Below, one piece after another: positions 12,690 through 25,590 of a DNA stretch of 64,000 bases. Source of the DNA: Lethocerus indicus (lineage: Eukaryota > Arthropoda > Insecta > Hemiptera > Belostomatidae); contig JACDQD010000005.1 of NCBI GenBank assembly GCA_019843655.1, positions 14,659,575 through 14,723,574 of the forward strand, read 5' to 3'. The position numbers and the translations under genes were made by a program. The first letter of the stretch is position 1. The number at the start of each line of letters is the position of its first letter. A model generated the notes under the pieces. It was not told the origin of the DNA, did not search any database, and saw nothing but the letters and a program-made list of their open reading frames with translations.

Positions 12690-15600
12690 TTGTATTTGTG
12701 CGACCGCACAGATATGGACTGGCTTTTATGCCTCCTGTTTTTCAGCCTTGCCGCTGCATCATCTTCCCTTTATCATCTTCCTCCCTTTCTGGAAGGAAAA
12801 TAGAGGCAGCTGTTTTGCACTCTTCTGCCAACAAAATACAGATAACGAGTGACCCTAATTGCCTATCTTTTCTTCTTCTTGTTGTTTTGTGCCTTTGTTT
12901 TAAATTTATTTAATATTAAGTTTGTTAAATTTGGGGGAGGTGGGGTCAGGGTTTGGTCGAGGACGTTCAACCTCCAAAGCAGGACAGTGCTGACAGGATA
13001 TTTGACAATCTGATCATCCTACAAACTGAAATCTATTGACTATGGAGATAATCTTAAAGTTGGAGAAAATCAGAAGAGTAGTACTAATGACGAGTGCCCT
13101 TTTTCCTCGGGTCGTCCGGTTTTTACAAGAGATATTTATCTTCTGTTGTGGAAAGTTGAAGTATTATAGGTCCGAATCTAATCCTGGCTTGAATACTTAA
13201 ACGAAGAGAGTGGGGGTGTACTCAGCGAATTATAATTAGAGCGTTGGCCGCCTCAGTTTATATTAAGGCAACAAACATTATAGAAATAGATCCAATAATA
13301 CACATGAAATAAAGCTGATCTGCAGCTGCAGTCGTTCCCCTATTTTTCCTACATTATCCCCTCCACTCTTGTGCGATTAATCCTCCCGATATTTTTCGTT
13401 TTGTAAATGGTTTTTGTACTTTATAGGACTCCATTCTAAATACCCGTTTCCATTTTTCACTTTTATTGCGGGTAATTTTTTATACATCTGACACTGTTCC
13501 GATGTGCAAGGGATGTGTCACAGGCAAATGATTACTGGACCCGCCTGATTCGCAAATTATAAACGTTATTAAACGTGATCTACGGCACTTATTTAAGGGG
13601 AATATCACACGACTCTTTATAGATCGGTTTCGGCTTCTAGACAACCCCCGAAAAATTACGTTTGTAATCCAGTGAAATACTGGCGCGTACCGGGGAAACC
13701 AACAGAATGTGACCTTATTGAGGTCATTCGCTAAAGCGTATCTACTGGCGAAGGCGAAACACCGGAAACTGTCTAGTCCCAGTCACAAAGTGCTGGGAGT
13801 CACACGGCCCTGATGTCCAGAATGATGCCTGATTCGGGAATGTGGCTGATAGAGACAATGCCGTAACGCTATAATTTGTTCCTTTTCTCACAATGTGGCA
13901 CTTTTTATAACTATCGCATTATGCGGTATATAAATTTACTGCAGATTTTATTTCTCGTTATCATCTTATCTTATCCCACCGTAGTATAGTTTCAAAATTA
14001 GGTGCCATAGCTTATCACAAAATTAAATCTCTTTCATGAATTCAAGACATATATCGTATTCCCTCGTCGGAAAATATTTTCGATACCTCTCTTTTAATTA
14101 ATTTCATAGGGTTGTTACACAGTAATAATCTCCCTAACTGCAGTGTTACTCCTTTAAGTGAAATTTTACGAACCTCTGAAAGTTTATTCAATGTGCGAAA
14201 CCTGCGGTCCTCGCACCGATCGTTCATTTCGTAGAGTCCTTATAGGCTGGCACCGTGTCGCCCAGCGCCCTTGGCTCACCCCCGGCGGCTCGTCTAATAT
14301 TTTTATAGCCCGGATCCTAATAGCCGCTACATGTCTATTGCCAGCCGGGAACAAAAGGAAGGTGAACAGACAGGTTTGTAAGTGCCGGCGGGCTGGCTTA
14401 TACGGGCGGCGGGGGTGACGTCAGGGCCCCGTTCCCGTCGCGGCTCCAATCGGCCGCCTCCCGATAACCGCCCCCGTCACGGACACGTCCCCTTTCTCGG
14501 GCTCCCCTTTTCCGATCGCTAGTTGAGTTCTTAAATTAAACCGGCAATGACGCCACGGGCAGCGGGTCCCAACGACTTTCCTTACCTTCTCTCTCGGGAC
14601 ACTCCTCAATGTCAGACTTATTTAGTTCTACATCGACTGGTTCGGAGCCCAGTGATGTCCTAACAGATATATGGTGGTACCAATACAACATGTGTCGGTG
14701 TGAAGTGCACACATAATAACTTGTAAGGATTATGTTTTCGCAAGTTATATCATAGCTGAACTATGCCGTATATACATGATTCATGTAATTCATGGAAGGT
14801 ACACATTCGTGTGATATATGATTACACGCACACACACACATATGGTTATTGTTTGAAAACGCAAACTTTACTACGATTCCTTTACTGCGAAATTTGACAA
14901 CAGTCTTATCTCATGATGAGATGATAGCATCAGTTCTTTAACAACTGGAAAGGTAGATTAAGGCCGCTAGCTCTGTTATCGCAGGGTAACACAAGGCCAA
15001 ATTAGCGGCCTACCGCGGTTCCCACAATTGCTGCAAACCGACGCGTCAATAAGGGTTCGGATCAGGGCGGATTTGATACATGAAACTGTTTTCGTGCTGA
15101 CTGCCTATATTAGAAGAATGGAGTTTGGATAAAGATCCATATATAGGTCTGACTTGGAACAAGACCAATTGGGCGAATTAGGTATTAATGTGATCATCAA
15201 TATTTAATTGCAACTAATTTTGAATATTTATGGCCTAGGCTACGCTGATGAGGCCATGTTTTGAATTGCAGGAAAACATTTTTAAATGTGTCGCCGAAAC
15301 TTTCAGGGAGTTGATCGTGGCCAGCGTGTCCTACAGTTATTCGTTTAAAATGGGTGTGATATAAAGCTTCATTCTTATATAAAGCGACATGTCCATATAA
15401 GCCTAATTGCAGAGAAAATAATAAGTTACCGGAGATAGAGGTCAAATAATTTTTCACACAGGAAAATCAGGTTTCAAATCATTGTCGGAAACGCGGACTT
15501 GAGTATTGCAATTCGAGTATTCAATTTGATTTATTCGTTACTGAATAACAGTTTAATCGTTCCATTTAAACACGCAATTGATCAAACACGCTTATTAAAG

Positions 15601-18150
15601 CCGGCTCTCAGCGTTCTCATTATAGGCAATTTGTTTTTCAAATGTTTCACTCAACTTTTAGTTTCAGGCAAAATACGGACATAACAGCACAAAAATCAGC
15701 CGTTCTTGCCTCCAATTTTAGTTAATTACTTCATCTGTGTAGGAATTGGGAACATCCCTTTGCAATTCCGTACATGCCGATTTTCCTCAACATTTTTCCT
15801 AACAACTAAACTGTTGTGCTAGCCATCCCACCAACTCTTCTTTTTTGGACATGAGATATCGACGTGAAATTTCTCTATTCTTATTTTGTGACTCATGAGC
15901 GGGATATTAAGTCGGCGATCACAGAGGTGTGGTGATTCAGAATCAGTTTTTAGATTTTAAACCACTCTTCGATTCAGTCTTCATGAAAAAGAAATTGGCT
16001 CGTTTTCTTAGATCTAAAATTTTGTGCTGGCAAAATAATACAGAAACATCCTGTTATAGAAACAGCCTTTACGATGGAATTATAATGTGCTCAATAGGTG
16101 GCCGGCAAATTCGTGTTCTTGGGTAGAAAGTCTGTAAGAATAAATGGATAACAAAATCAAATATATTGGTCAACACGATGGAGTGAGCATGGGAGTTATA
16201 TCAACATTACGAAATTTGTACCTATATTATTAATTGAATGGAATTGAATCTTACATTGGCTGAACATGACCAGAATAATTGTATTGGGAAGCTCGCGGCT
16301 CTCCCCCTATAAAAACTGAATGGAGCATTAAAAGAGGTATGCCTCTATTATGGCTGATAACAGCCAGAAGAAATGTTAAAATTCATATTATTCTTAACCG
16401 TTATATCCGGCGAGCGTCACAGTCCGGAATTAAACGTTTATTCGCGGACAATTGATTGTTCTCACTCAGTCGCCCTCCGGTAATAACTCATTTACGTTGC
16501 CGATTCATCTCGTCTGCATATTCGAGTCTTGTGAACAGATTTAATGTACTGTAAAGGCATTGATTACGCCCCCTCCCTGGCGAAGGTCTATTGTACTACT
16601 CATGCATTGTCTCTTGTATCGCTTGTAGTTTAAAATACCGCCGAGCCCATTCGGTGTATTGTCCGGTGGCCAGATTAAACACGCCCCAGGGGCATCGTTG
16701 AAGACGATTTTTCAGGTTCAACAGTTGAAAAAAAAAATATATATATATATTTACTAAATATTTTTATTCACCCGGAATTGTCATTAAACTGACCGCGAAA
16801 GTCGAAATGAAAAGCAAAATATTAAATAACAGAAAATGAGATGTTCATTTTCAAACGGAACTATTATTATCAGACGACGGTTTGATATTTTTTATATTTA
16901 TTGTTTTGCCATTCGTCAAGTCTGAAAGGTCATTTACCATTACCATTTACCCGGTCATTTATTCTGATTATTTAGATTGCTTACTCATAAGGTATGGCCT
17001 TTTTTACGTACAAAGCTAAAAAGTGGAAGCTTTCAAGCAGTCGTAACCTCATAAAATATGGACTGTACTATAAAATTACTATTTGGACACACTTCCCGAA
17101 GGCCATCGACACCTCTTATTAGTACTCCGGTGTGGACTGTGGCGTAGAATCGAGCAAGAGTCATTTATCGTAATGAGGTGGAATTGAAACTGGCCCATGG
17201 GACAACTGAAGAATATTTAAACAACCCGGGGCCAGGGGTCTAGTTGTAACCTGGAAGTGAGCGCTATTGATTACCGATAGGACCGGTGCCCGGGTCAATA
17301 GCTGTTAGGTTTGCCCCTCTCATGCATTTATTAGCAGGCCCAAACCGACGCCAGTCGTCGCCCCCAGTGGATATAAGCCCCATTCCCTTTCGCTATCCCA
17401 AATTAAACTTCAATGGAATGCTTCAATATTTCAATCTAGAAATATGAAAGAAATACATAAATTAGTTGAACATAGATCACTTAATTACGGGTCTTCATCG
17501 CTTGACCACAAGGCGTAACACTTAATCACATATAATGTTCCCAGATGCATGCATTTCTCACAATATCTTATTATCTGAGGGAGCATTTACATTTAAAATA
17601 TCGATACGATTTTTTATTTTCAATTTATGGTATTGTTTATTGAAAGCACTTCTACTGCTTTCCGGTTTTGATAATTCTGGCCCTAAGGGAGAGAGGAGGT
17701 AAATAAATAGTCGCCCAGATAATATTGAAAGGGACGGTATCAATGAATTTGATATATTATACTCTACGTTTTACATAGTATACCAGTGCATTGCAGATAA
17801 CATTTCAGGGCAGATAGTGGAAAGGTGATTCTTTGATAACGGCAAGTTTAAGTTCAATTTTTACTTATTTTTCCTAAATAAAAATATAAATTCACCACTA
17901 CCGAACATTTGGGGTTACGGCGGTATGCGATACTAAACCCGAAGTACTCGATACATCTAACTGAAATAACACTGTAGAGGTTTGCGCCCCACTAAATATT
18001 TCTTTATTTATATCCCATCCGACATGAACGTTAGCATTTCCTAAAAAGGCACTCTATTGTACTGATAGTTGGTTAGTCCGCCAAAAAACGTTTCGGAAAT
18101 GAAGGCATTTTCATTAACTTGAAAAGATCTTCAAATTAATTTATTTGGCT
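12690..18150. other. No gene recognised
   Basis: Ordinary AT-rich sequence with GC-richer islands at 13690-13860, 14200-14610, 14950-15070 and 17190-17400. A short (CA)n lies near 14828. At about 17919-17942 a segment resembles the left arm of the hairpin repeats but has no right arm. A minus-strand 86-codon frame (15197-15457) has an ATG but no match. Confidence 0.55.
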
Positions 18151-18159
18151 CGCACTCAC

Positions 18160-18346
18160 CACACATTTATATTGGTTTCATTTCTTCCAGCAATTTCAAG
18201 ATAAGGAATCGTAATTCCTAGTTTAGACTGTTCATTCCGAATTACGGCAAATCCGCAAGGTTCAAAAAACCCCGCCTGTTGTATAAAGCCCGTGAGCTCG
18301 ACCGTAAAGCTCAACGATTGGGGCAGTTCCCTTGCACCCATTTGGA
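18160..18346 (-). CDS. Possible internal exon of 187 nt, minus strand (unidentified)
   Basis: On the minus strand the block is bounded by GGCGGATAG (weak acceptor, pyrimidine-poor just before it) and a consensus donor TGTG/GTGAGT. It is open throughout and contains an ATG near its start. The encoded stretch mixes hydrophobic and polar residues with an N-glycosylation-like NET near the end. No family match; the donor is the best part of the evidence. Confidence 0.2.
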
Positions 18347-18349
18347 CTA

Positions 18350-21300
18350 TCCGCCGGGTTGGGAAGGATCGGTATTAAAAGTGGTGGAAGTGCCCCTGAG
18401 GCTCCTCGCTAAGGGGTAATTTACCGAGGGGAAGTAGCTACCGCCTTCTCTCTCAGGCCAAACCCTAACGGCTTCCAACAGCCTAATAAACCCCCGTCCC
18501 TTTCTCCTAATGCAAAATATAGTTTCAAAGCCTGGTTCTAGATTGGAGGCCCCAAGCGTGATAATAATTTCAGAAAATTATTTATAAACTCCGGCTTCAT
18601 TTGGCTGTCCTCATGCCAAACGGTATTAAAATTTCGGTCGTATTTAAATCAACCGATATATCCTATTGGCAGTCAATAGCGTGTGGAAAATAACTACTCC
18701 ACAGTCGTATTAATCTGTCTTTTTATCTCAGAATTTCAATTAATACTAGTACAATAAAAAAACAATAAATCCGAAAATTTATAAATAATAATAGCCCCCT
18801 CAGTGAAATGAATTACATTTACATAGCCTCTACAAAATTTCATATTTGCTGTTGATTAATTTCTTGAACCAAATCGAGAGATGGTGCGCAATTTGAAAGC
18901 ACCTTGAAACAATTGAAAGTAACACGGACAATATTTTGCGTGTTGCTCCTGGTAATTAGGAATTCAAGATGGACCTTGAATTCTCCGAACTGTATATTAA
19001 TGAGCATTGCATGCATTATCAGCGATTACACGACGGACGTGACTTAAACGAGTGAAATGTACCGTGATAAAAACGTGCATTAACTCTGTTCCCCAAGGAA
19101 GTACGCAGTATAATACGAAATGACGTATTTGAATCGAAACCAAAGAACTCCAAATGGCAAGTGCTTATGGACTGGCGTGACCTCGAGATAGTTTGGTTAT
19201 GATACATGTGGATAGTGGATAATTCAGACCGAAATTTGCCCAGTAGAATTTTCCATAGCTCAAGCTCATTCGTATACCTGGACCTAGAAGAAAAGAAATT
19301 TATAACCATACTGCAATGAATAACAGAAATATGAATGCGCGTCTGCCAGGCGTTACAAGTTTGTCACGATAACTCACTTGACCTCATTAATTATTATCTA
19401 GGGATGTATGTAGGTCAGTGAAACTGCGTTCGTCAGCTGCATGTTTAAACGTATTTATGGAAAGGTTTGCAAGTGTTCTCATTCACATAACTTGCTATTC
19501 CCCTGTCGCTTGCGCAATCCTATGCTGGAAAGGTTCCAGCTTGTCGCCATTGTCAGCATCCAGATACTAAAGTACTCTTAGAATATGTGTATTTCGGTAT
19601 TACCAGCTTTGGTATATATTTATAGATGTTCGTCATCAATTGTTTGACCGATTTCTATTTCTCCCCAAAGTGGGTTGGATTCCATACGGCATTAATTTTT
19701 TCAAACAAAATTTATGTTGCACTTATTACTTCTTTATGTATTAGACCCATGGTTTGTAGGCGAGAGGACACAGTAGGTTCCAAATCATTGTGAACCTCTC
19801 ATGAAATTCTGGCGATCCGCTTATTTTCAGAAAATCCTCTGTTACGTAATGAATAGTATTTTAACGTAACATACATATTAAGCCCTTTTGTCTCAATTAT
19901 TTTTTTAGTTAATTCTGAAGAATAATTAATTCCCATCATCTGCATTCATCGCTGACAACCCAAGGAGTCTTTTCTTTGCTAGGACTCCCCGGAGGGACAA
20001 TCTAAAAAGAAAGGGCGAGCGAATTGCCGCCGCCGGCCTAATGGAGCGCCCCTGCCGCGCTTGTAACAACCCCCATTTCCATATTCATTTTAAACATCCA
20101 GCCGCGCCATTCGAGGCCAGATTTTTCGCCTTTCGGACTTTTTTCTTGACTCCGTCGGAAATTTTTGTGTTTCTGAATTCTCAACACTTTATGCGGAGCG
20201 GACTCCGACCGGAGTATACCGACAGGGAGTATTATTACATCGAATATTAAAAGAAGAGCTAATCTGTACAGTGGAATACATGAACTAAATAATTACTTGT
20301 AAGATTCTACCACCGGACACTACTGTGCTCACAGTGCTATAAATAAACAGAAGTTTGTAAGAAGACGGAAACTCTGTTGAATCGCGTCTTTTAGAATGGC
20401 TGTGGGCTTACAACCTGTGACAATATTATCCCCTTCGGTGGGGCCACGCTTCGGCTCAACAGGGTAGCCTTAACCGGATCGACACACTCTCTCCGAATAC
20501 CAAATTCCGGGTTTAAACCGAATTATTCATACAATCGACTGGGGCCCCCAGTCGACATTCCCTTATTGCTTTTCCTCGGCCGGTTATCGGAAATCGATGC
20601 CGGTTTCGCCGCCCCTCCCCCCGCCACAACTGTTCCATCCTTTTAAGACAGCCTATCATTACTGTAGGGGGGAAATGGCGCCCACGCGCCAATCCATGAC
20701 TCTTATCGGCAATCTACTCCCGTATACATTTGTGTGAACCTGAGCCTCTGTATGTGTGCCCGTGTGTTGCCTCTATCATTTTGTCCAATTACGCCTGTGC
20801 TCAAGAAACGAAGCGTTAACCCGTGATGACGAAACATTATGTATACTGTAGTCACTATTTGATCGGTCGAGGTAGCCTCGACATAAAACTTGTCTCGAGG
20901 GCGGTCCTATTGTTGGATGAATACGTTGGAAAACGTTAAATAAATACGTTGGAGTAATTGTTCTGTATATGAGAACGTACAAATAAAAGGATGTTATTAC
21001 TATAACAATTGACATAAGAGATACGATGATTAAGTTGATGTGTGACGTATTATATACTTTGCTCTGTTCGCTAATATCTATTAATAAAGACTCACCCAGG
21101 GTTTTAACGGCCTGGTTAATAATAATAATTATTATTATTAAACTCCCGAGGTTCAAATAACAACAGATATAGTGAGTGAATATATTTTGCAATGTATTAT
21201 ATTATACCTGGAGGTTTAGTTGAGGACGTAATCTCATTTGTTCGGCAGCATACTTTCTCGCTGACGTTGAGCGTTAACTCAGTAGCGGTCCCGGTATTTT

Positions 21301-22870
21301 CAGGTCGACGATTCAAACCCCTTTGTCGTTGTCGTTATTTAGAAAAACATTTAGTTGGAAGTGATAAATCTGGTGTGTGGACGATTTGGCAGTGATACGG
21401 TTGGCGGGAGCGCGTGACTAACATTGAATCATCTACACCGCCGGAGCCGGAGCATATAAAACATTATTCTTCTGACGTCGGCACCAGTCTTGGCCACGCG
21501 GCAAATATTTTATCGCCCCCTCTTAGCGCTCACCAACCCCTCCCAGTGGGATACGGGCCGATCCACGGGTACTCCTCTCAAACAGCCCGGCAAACCTTTT
21601 CTGATATCGGTCCTCTGAATCCGGGATCGGAATTAAATTTTATAATTGCTATAATAATGAATTAATCTTTTTGCCCGTTCAAATTTCAGTTGAATATCAT
21701 TATAATATTCATATATGATAATATCCGCCCATAACTGACCGGAAACCATCGGAATTCATATCTGGAAATCCGTCTGTTGCCAAAATTTGGATGTAACATT
21801 CTCCAACATTCTGAACCGAACGATCTTTTGGTAGGCTCCTCCCCAATACTCTACTTCCGCCTGGCTGATATATAAAAACATAGACGAACGTTGAGACGTC
21901 GACTGCCATAGCGGACACGGTTGTCCGCTCACACACTTCAGAAGTAGCCGATCCCCCGTCGTCTATCCGTGTACCCCGTTAAAAGCGGGCCATGATCTAA
22001 TCACGCTTCCGTACCCGTCCCGGGTATAATCATTGTCAATTAGCCTAATTAATTTGACACCTGAGATATTGCGTGTCGGTTTACGACCCTCCCGCATTGA
22101 CCCACTCACAACACGTATCAGATACGCTGTATATAATAAGTTTTGCTATATTTTCGTAGCGGCGGATTAATAAAATTTTGTCCATTGTTTTATACAAACA
22201 AAATAAATAAAAGACCCTGACCACGGTGGTTATCATCAATCGTACATTTTGTGTTTTCTCGTTTTGTTCGTAGACCACGGCCGATGTGATGGGAATTCCT
22301 TCAATAGTGCTTGACCGCAGGCACTTGAATATCCTCTGTGGAATTTGAGCGCTGTAAAGGGTTCGATGAGTTAAGAAACCTGACCCCGTAAATCGAGGCG
22401 AGGAAATAAAAGCATATTCTCGAGTGCCATTCCTCTCAATTTTCTTAATTCATTCCTCTCATCCTATGACAAATTTTTATTTTCATTTAATGAACTAGGA
22501 GAAGAAATCAATTCTTTAATTTAAATTCTTCTTCTTTGGTTTTTCAAGCCCAATCTTCTCTAAAACGCTCCACCATATGATCTATAACAGTGTATCTAAT
22601 TCCCGTCGTGGAGGCGATTGTCAGGCACACATGACCCTCAGCCTCTCCACTTGCACATCCCACACGATTTGACAACAGAAACCTAAACAAAAATTCGGGT
22701 TTAGCAAATGCAACCCTACCGGGCTGTGAGGACTGCCGCTTGTGTAATCCGAAATGTCACCAAGTTCCATTGAGATGGTTGTAGTATGTGCGAAAAACGT
22801 AAAACAGTTTCCGTTCCCCTCGTATTATTCATTTTCAAAAGGAATATTCTTCATTGATTTCTTTTAATTG
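18350..22870. other. No gene recognised
   Basis: GC-richer islands at 18360-18560, 19980-20230, 20420-20720 and 21400-21630. A minus-strand frame of 138 codons (20776-21192) includes the AAT/ATT palindrome and is hydrophobic in its first half, with no match. An excellent acceptor ends at 22873, just past this block. Confidence 0.55.
21118..21141. repeat. (AAT)n then (ATT)n short inverted microsatellite
   Basis: About 24 bp in which AAT units turn into ATT units, forming a near-perfect palindrome. It explains the isoleucine run in the minus-strand open frame crossing it. Confidence 0.85.
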
Positions 22871-23071
22871 CAGCCGTAAATATTTCCCTAGTTATGCCAA
22901 CGTAACAACACGCGACACCTACCGTGAACTGGATTAATATTCGCCATTCCTTTAAAGCTACAATCGCGTAATTTATATTCTGTATTCGGTCGTTATTTTG
23001 AGTTTAACGCTCATGTATTTTACTTTTACTCTATTTTATTTTTGTTACTAATATTTTTTTGCGGATTTCAG

Positions 23072-23116
23072 GTATGGAGATTTGAATAGGATTTTGGATT
23101 GTTGACACACCAATAC
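23072..23116 (+). pseudogene. 45-nt exon-like block, copy 1 (stop in every frame)
   Basis: A 45-nt block preceded by a pyrimidine-rich tract ending GGATTTCAG and followed by a consensus donor GTAAGTCC. It differs at six positions from the block at 30259-30303; similarity continues about 25 nt into the putative downstream intron. In the phase-0 frame it has a TAG at the sixth codon, and the other two frames also stop, so as a coding exon it is dead here, or it is a terminal or non-coding exon. About 170 nt upstream is another textbook acceptor (ending at 22873) followed by a short open stretch. Confidence 0.35.
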
Positions 23117-24980
23117 GTAAGTCCTAGTTATTTGAATATAACACAATAACTTTTTTCTTTATTACAATTTTTTTTATATTTTAATGAAGGTATAATATAA
23201 AATTAATTATGTCAAAAACTATACGGGTATAGATTTATTGACAGTAACTTTATAATTTCATTATAATATTTTCATTCGGATCACATTAAATTTGTTTCAA
23301 GATTCTTATATAACTCATATAACTTTCAAAAACCCATGTGAGGTTTAAAGATGACGTTTGTGCGTGTGAACGTTACTTAAATCGTGGCTATTGATGTGCG
23401 GCAATTATGATAATCGATTTCTGGAATAATGTTTCGCATTTATGCAAAATTGATGACAATAACAATAGTATTAGTACGGCCAAAATTCGACAGCCCTGTA
23501 CCTTTCGGGACAGTTTTAAAATTTAAAAAACAGTCGTTTTAAAATTCTACGAAATGGACCAGTCCGCGATTCTGTACATCATTAATAAATCATGCTTCAC
23601 TCGAAGGTGGGATAATTAATATGGCGTCTGCATGAAAATTCAATTAACCAAATGAATAATCGCATGTTAAAAGAGCGAGCCGTGTTTTACAAACTGGAAT
23701 TGGATTAAGCAATATAATAAATTGAAATGAATATTTTGAAAGCTAGGAATATATATAGTGGGGAGGTGGGACTATGCGAATTTAGAGTAATAAGGAACGC
23801 AATTAACTTAAAACTGTTAATTAGCGCTAATGGAAATTTGAACGCCATAACCAGGAGCGGGGATATTAGAACGTATAGTCGCTACGATTGCGGCATACTG
23901 CGCATCTCGAACGAATGCTATACCAGTCCCATGTTCTGCTCCCCCCCTCCAAAAAAGAATAACACGATAATGCCTTACTTCGGATTACCGAAGGTTGGAT
24001 ACCCGGTGGACAGGTACACGCATGGCTTGTGTTCATGTCCCTGTTATTTTAACTTTAATTTGTTATTCACTCTTATATTAAAAAATCGACATTTAACTTT
24101 AAGATATTTCAGCTTTTTCGAACTTCTTGCTATTGGTATTTTTTTTTATTATTTAAATTATCAAAATTATTTTCACTCGATGCCCCGTATACCCGATTTG
24201 CCTCAATCGGCGGTGGGTCGGTTAGGGCCGCCTAGGTCAAATTAAAGGCGGTTAATAACCGGCGGATTTATTTCGTTTCTCAGTTAATTTCGCGTGTCGG
24301 GTCTCGTTAAAACTTCGGTTACAATCCGCAGCCAAAGCACGGAACCATCCCGGGAGACTCCGTAATAAAAGTTAACGTCCCTCCTTAGGCCCTATACTAA
24401 TGTCAATATTCCGTCTAAGCCGTTAGACGAATCTAAAGATTTCTCTGCTTTTTAAAGCACACAAAATTATAATAAAAATCCGATTTCCAAACTCCAGGAA
24501 TAGGACGAATTCCAGTAGGTGAAAACACGTACAGAAAATGAAGCATAAGTTTATCAACTATCAACTTCAATATCAATATGCTTTTGATTATTTTCAACAA
24601 ATTGAAAGGTAGGAAATTAGGAACTAGCATCAACTCATTGAAGGGCGAGATCCCTTTAATATTTTCAAACCCTTCGACTGCTCGATGTTAATATAATAAC
24701 TGTAGCTTTGAGCAGAATAATACTGCCCGAGATATGAGTAAACCAACGTTGACTAACAATCAAAACGGCCATTATAACAATCGAACCAATTACCGGAAAT
24801 CGACTTAAACCCCTATTGTAAATTATATTCGCATCCTGAATTGCCCTGGTAGAATTTTCGGTTTTATGAATGAGTAATAATAAAGTAATATAAAATAACA
24901 ATATTCCACTTTGGAAATATTCCTCTGAACCGACCCGAACGACGTTTAGGTACCCACTGAGGTCCACCTCGTGATCATAC

Positions 24981-24983
<3 letters not shown>

Positions 24984-25062
<79 letters not shown>

Positions 25063-25093
25063 GTGTGTGTGTACGTGTAAATGTGTGTGTGTT
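24984..25093. repeat. Compound (TA)n-(TG)n microsatellite
   Basis: About 76 bp of TA, the longest in the window, followed by two short TG runs separated by GTACGTGTAAA. The open frames crossing it on both strands are artefacts. Confidence 0.97.
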
Positions 25094-25547
25094 TGGCTTA
25101 TATCTGGTAATGACGCGCGCTGGTTTAGTATTTCCGCCATCTACGTCACACTACTGTATTCTCTGCCAAAATGTAAATCTCCCCTCCCCCTTCCTCTACA
25201 CGGCCATTCTATCCCTCTCTCTCTTTTTATCTCGCCTTCTCCCGACTCTCTTCAAAGCTCTTCTCTTCTCTCCCTTATATTCGGCCAATTACTTTCTCAT
25301 TGGAACAGAGAACCCGACAAGTTAAACTTATTCTTAGCGGGTTCGATCCACGAGTTGGTCGGAATTTGTAAAAATCAAATCCCTAATTGAGATCCGCCTA
25401 AACGGAGTGAAGATTATCACCTTACACAATGTGTGAACAGTTCAATGAATTTTTTATCCGATAGTTAATTGCGCTGTAAAAGTTCCACTAGTATAAACTG
25501 TTGATATTTATTATTGTATAGAGATTGTATTGCACAGTTGTGCAGGA

Positions 25548-25590
25548 TATAATATAATATAATATAATACACACTACATAATATAATATG
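25548..25590. repeat. (ATATA)n minisatellite-like tract
   Basis: Repeated TATAA pentamers, broken by a short CACACTAC spacer, in very AT-rich surroundings. Confidence 0.75.

Noticed and set aside
20776..21192. Minus-strand frame of 138 codons with hydrophobic stretches, considered as a receptor fragment
   Set aside because: Its isoleucine run comes from the AAT/ATT tract and no receptor motif is present.
23727..24245. The longest ATG open frame of the window, 172 codons
   Set aside because: No domain, no coding-like composition, and a frame this long is expected about once by chance in 64 kb of six-frame AT-rich sequence.
24665..24967. Minus-strand 100-codon hydrophobic frame, considered as a chemoreceptor fragment
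   Set aside because: Hydrophobicity alone; no signature residues and no splice context.
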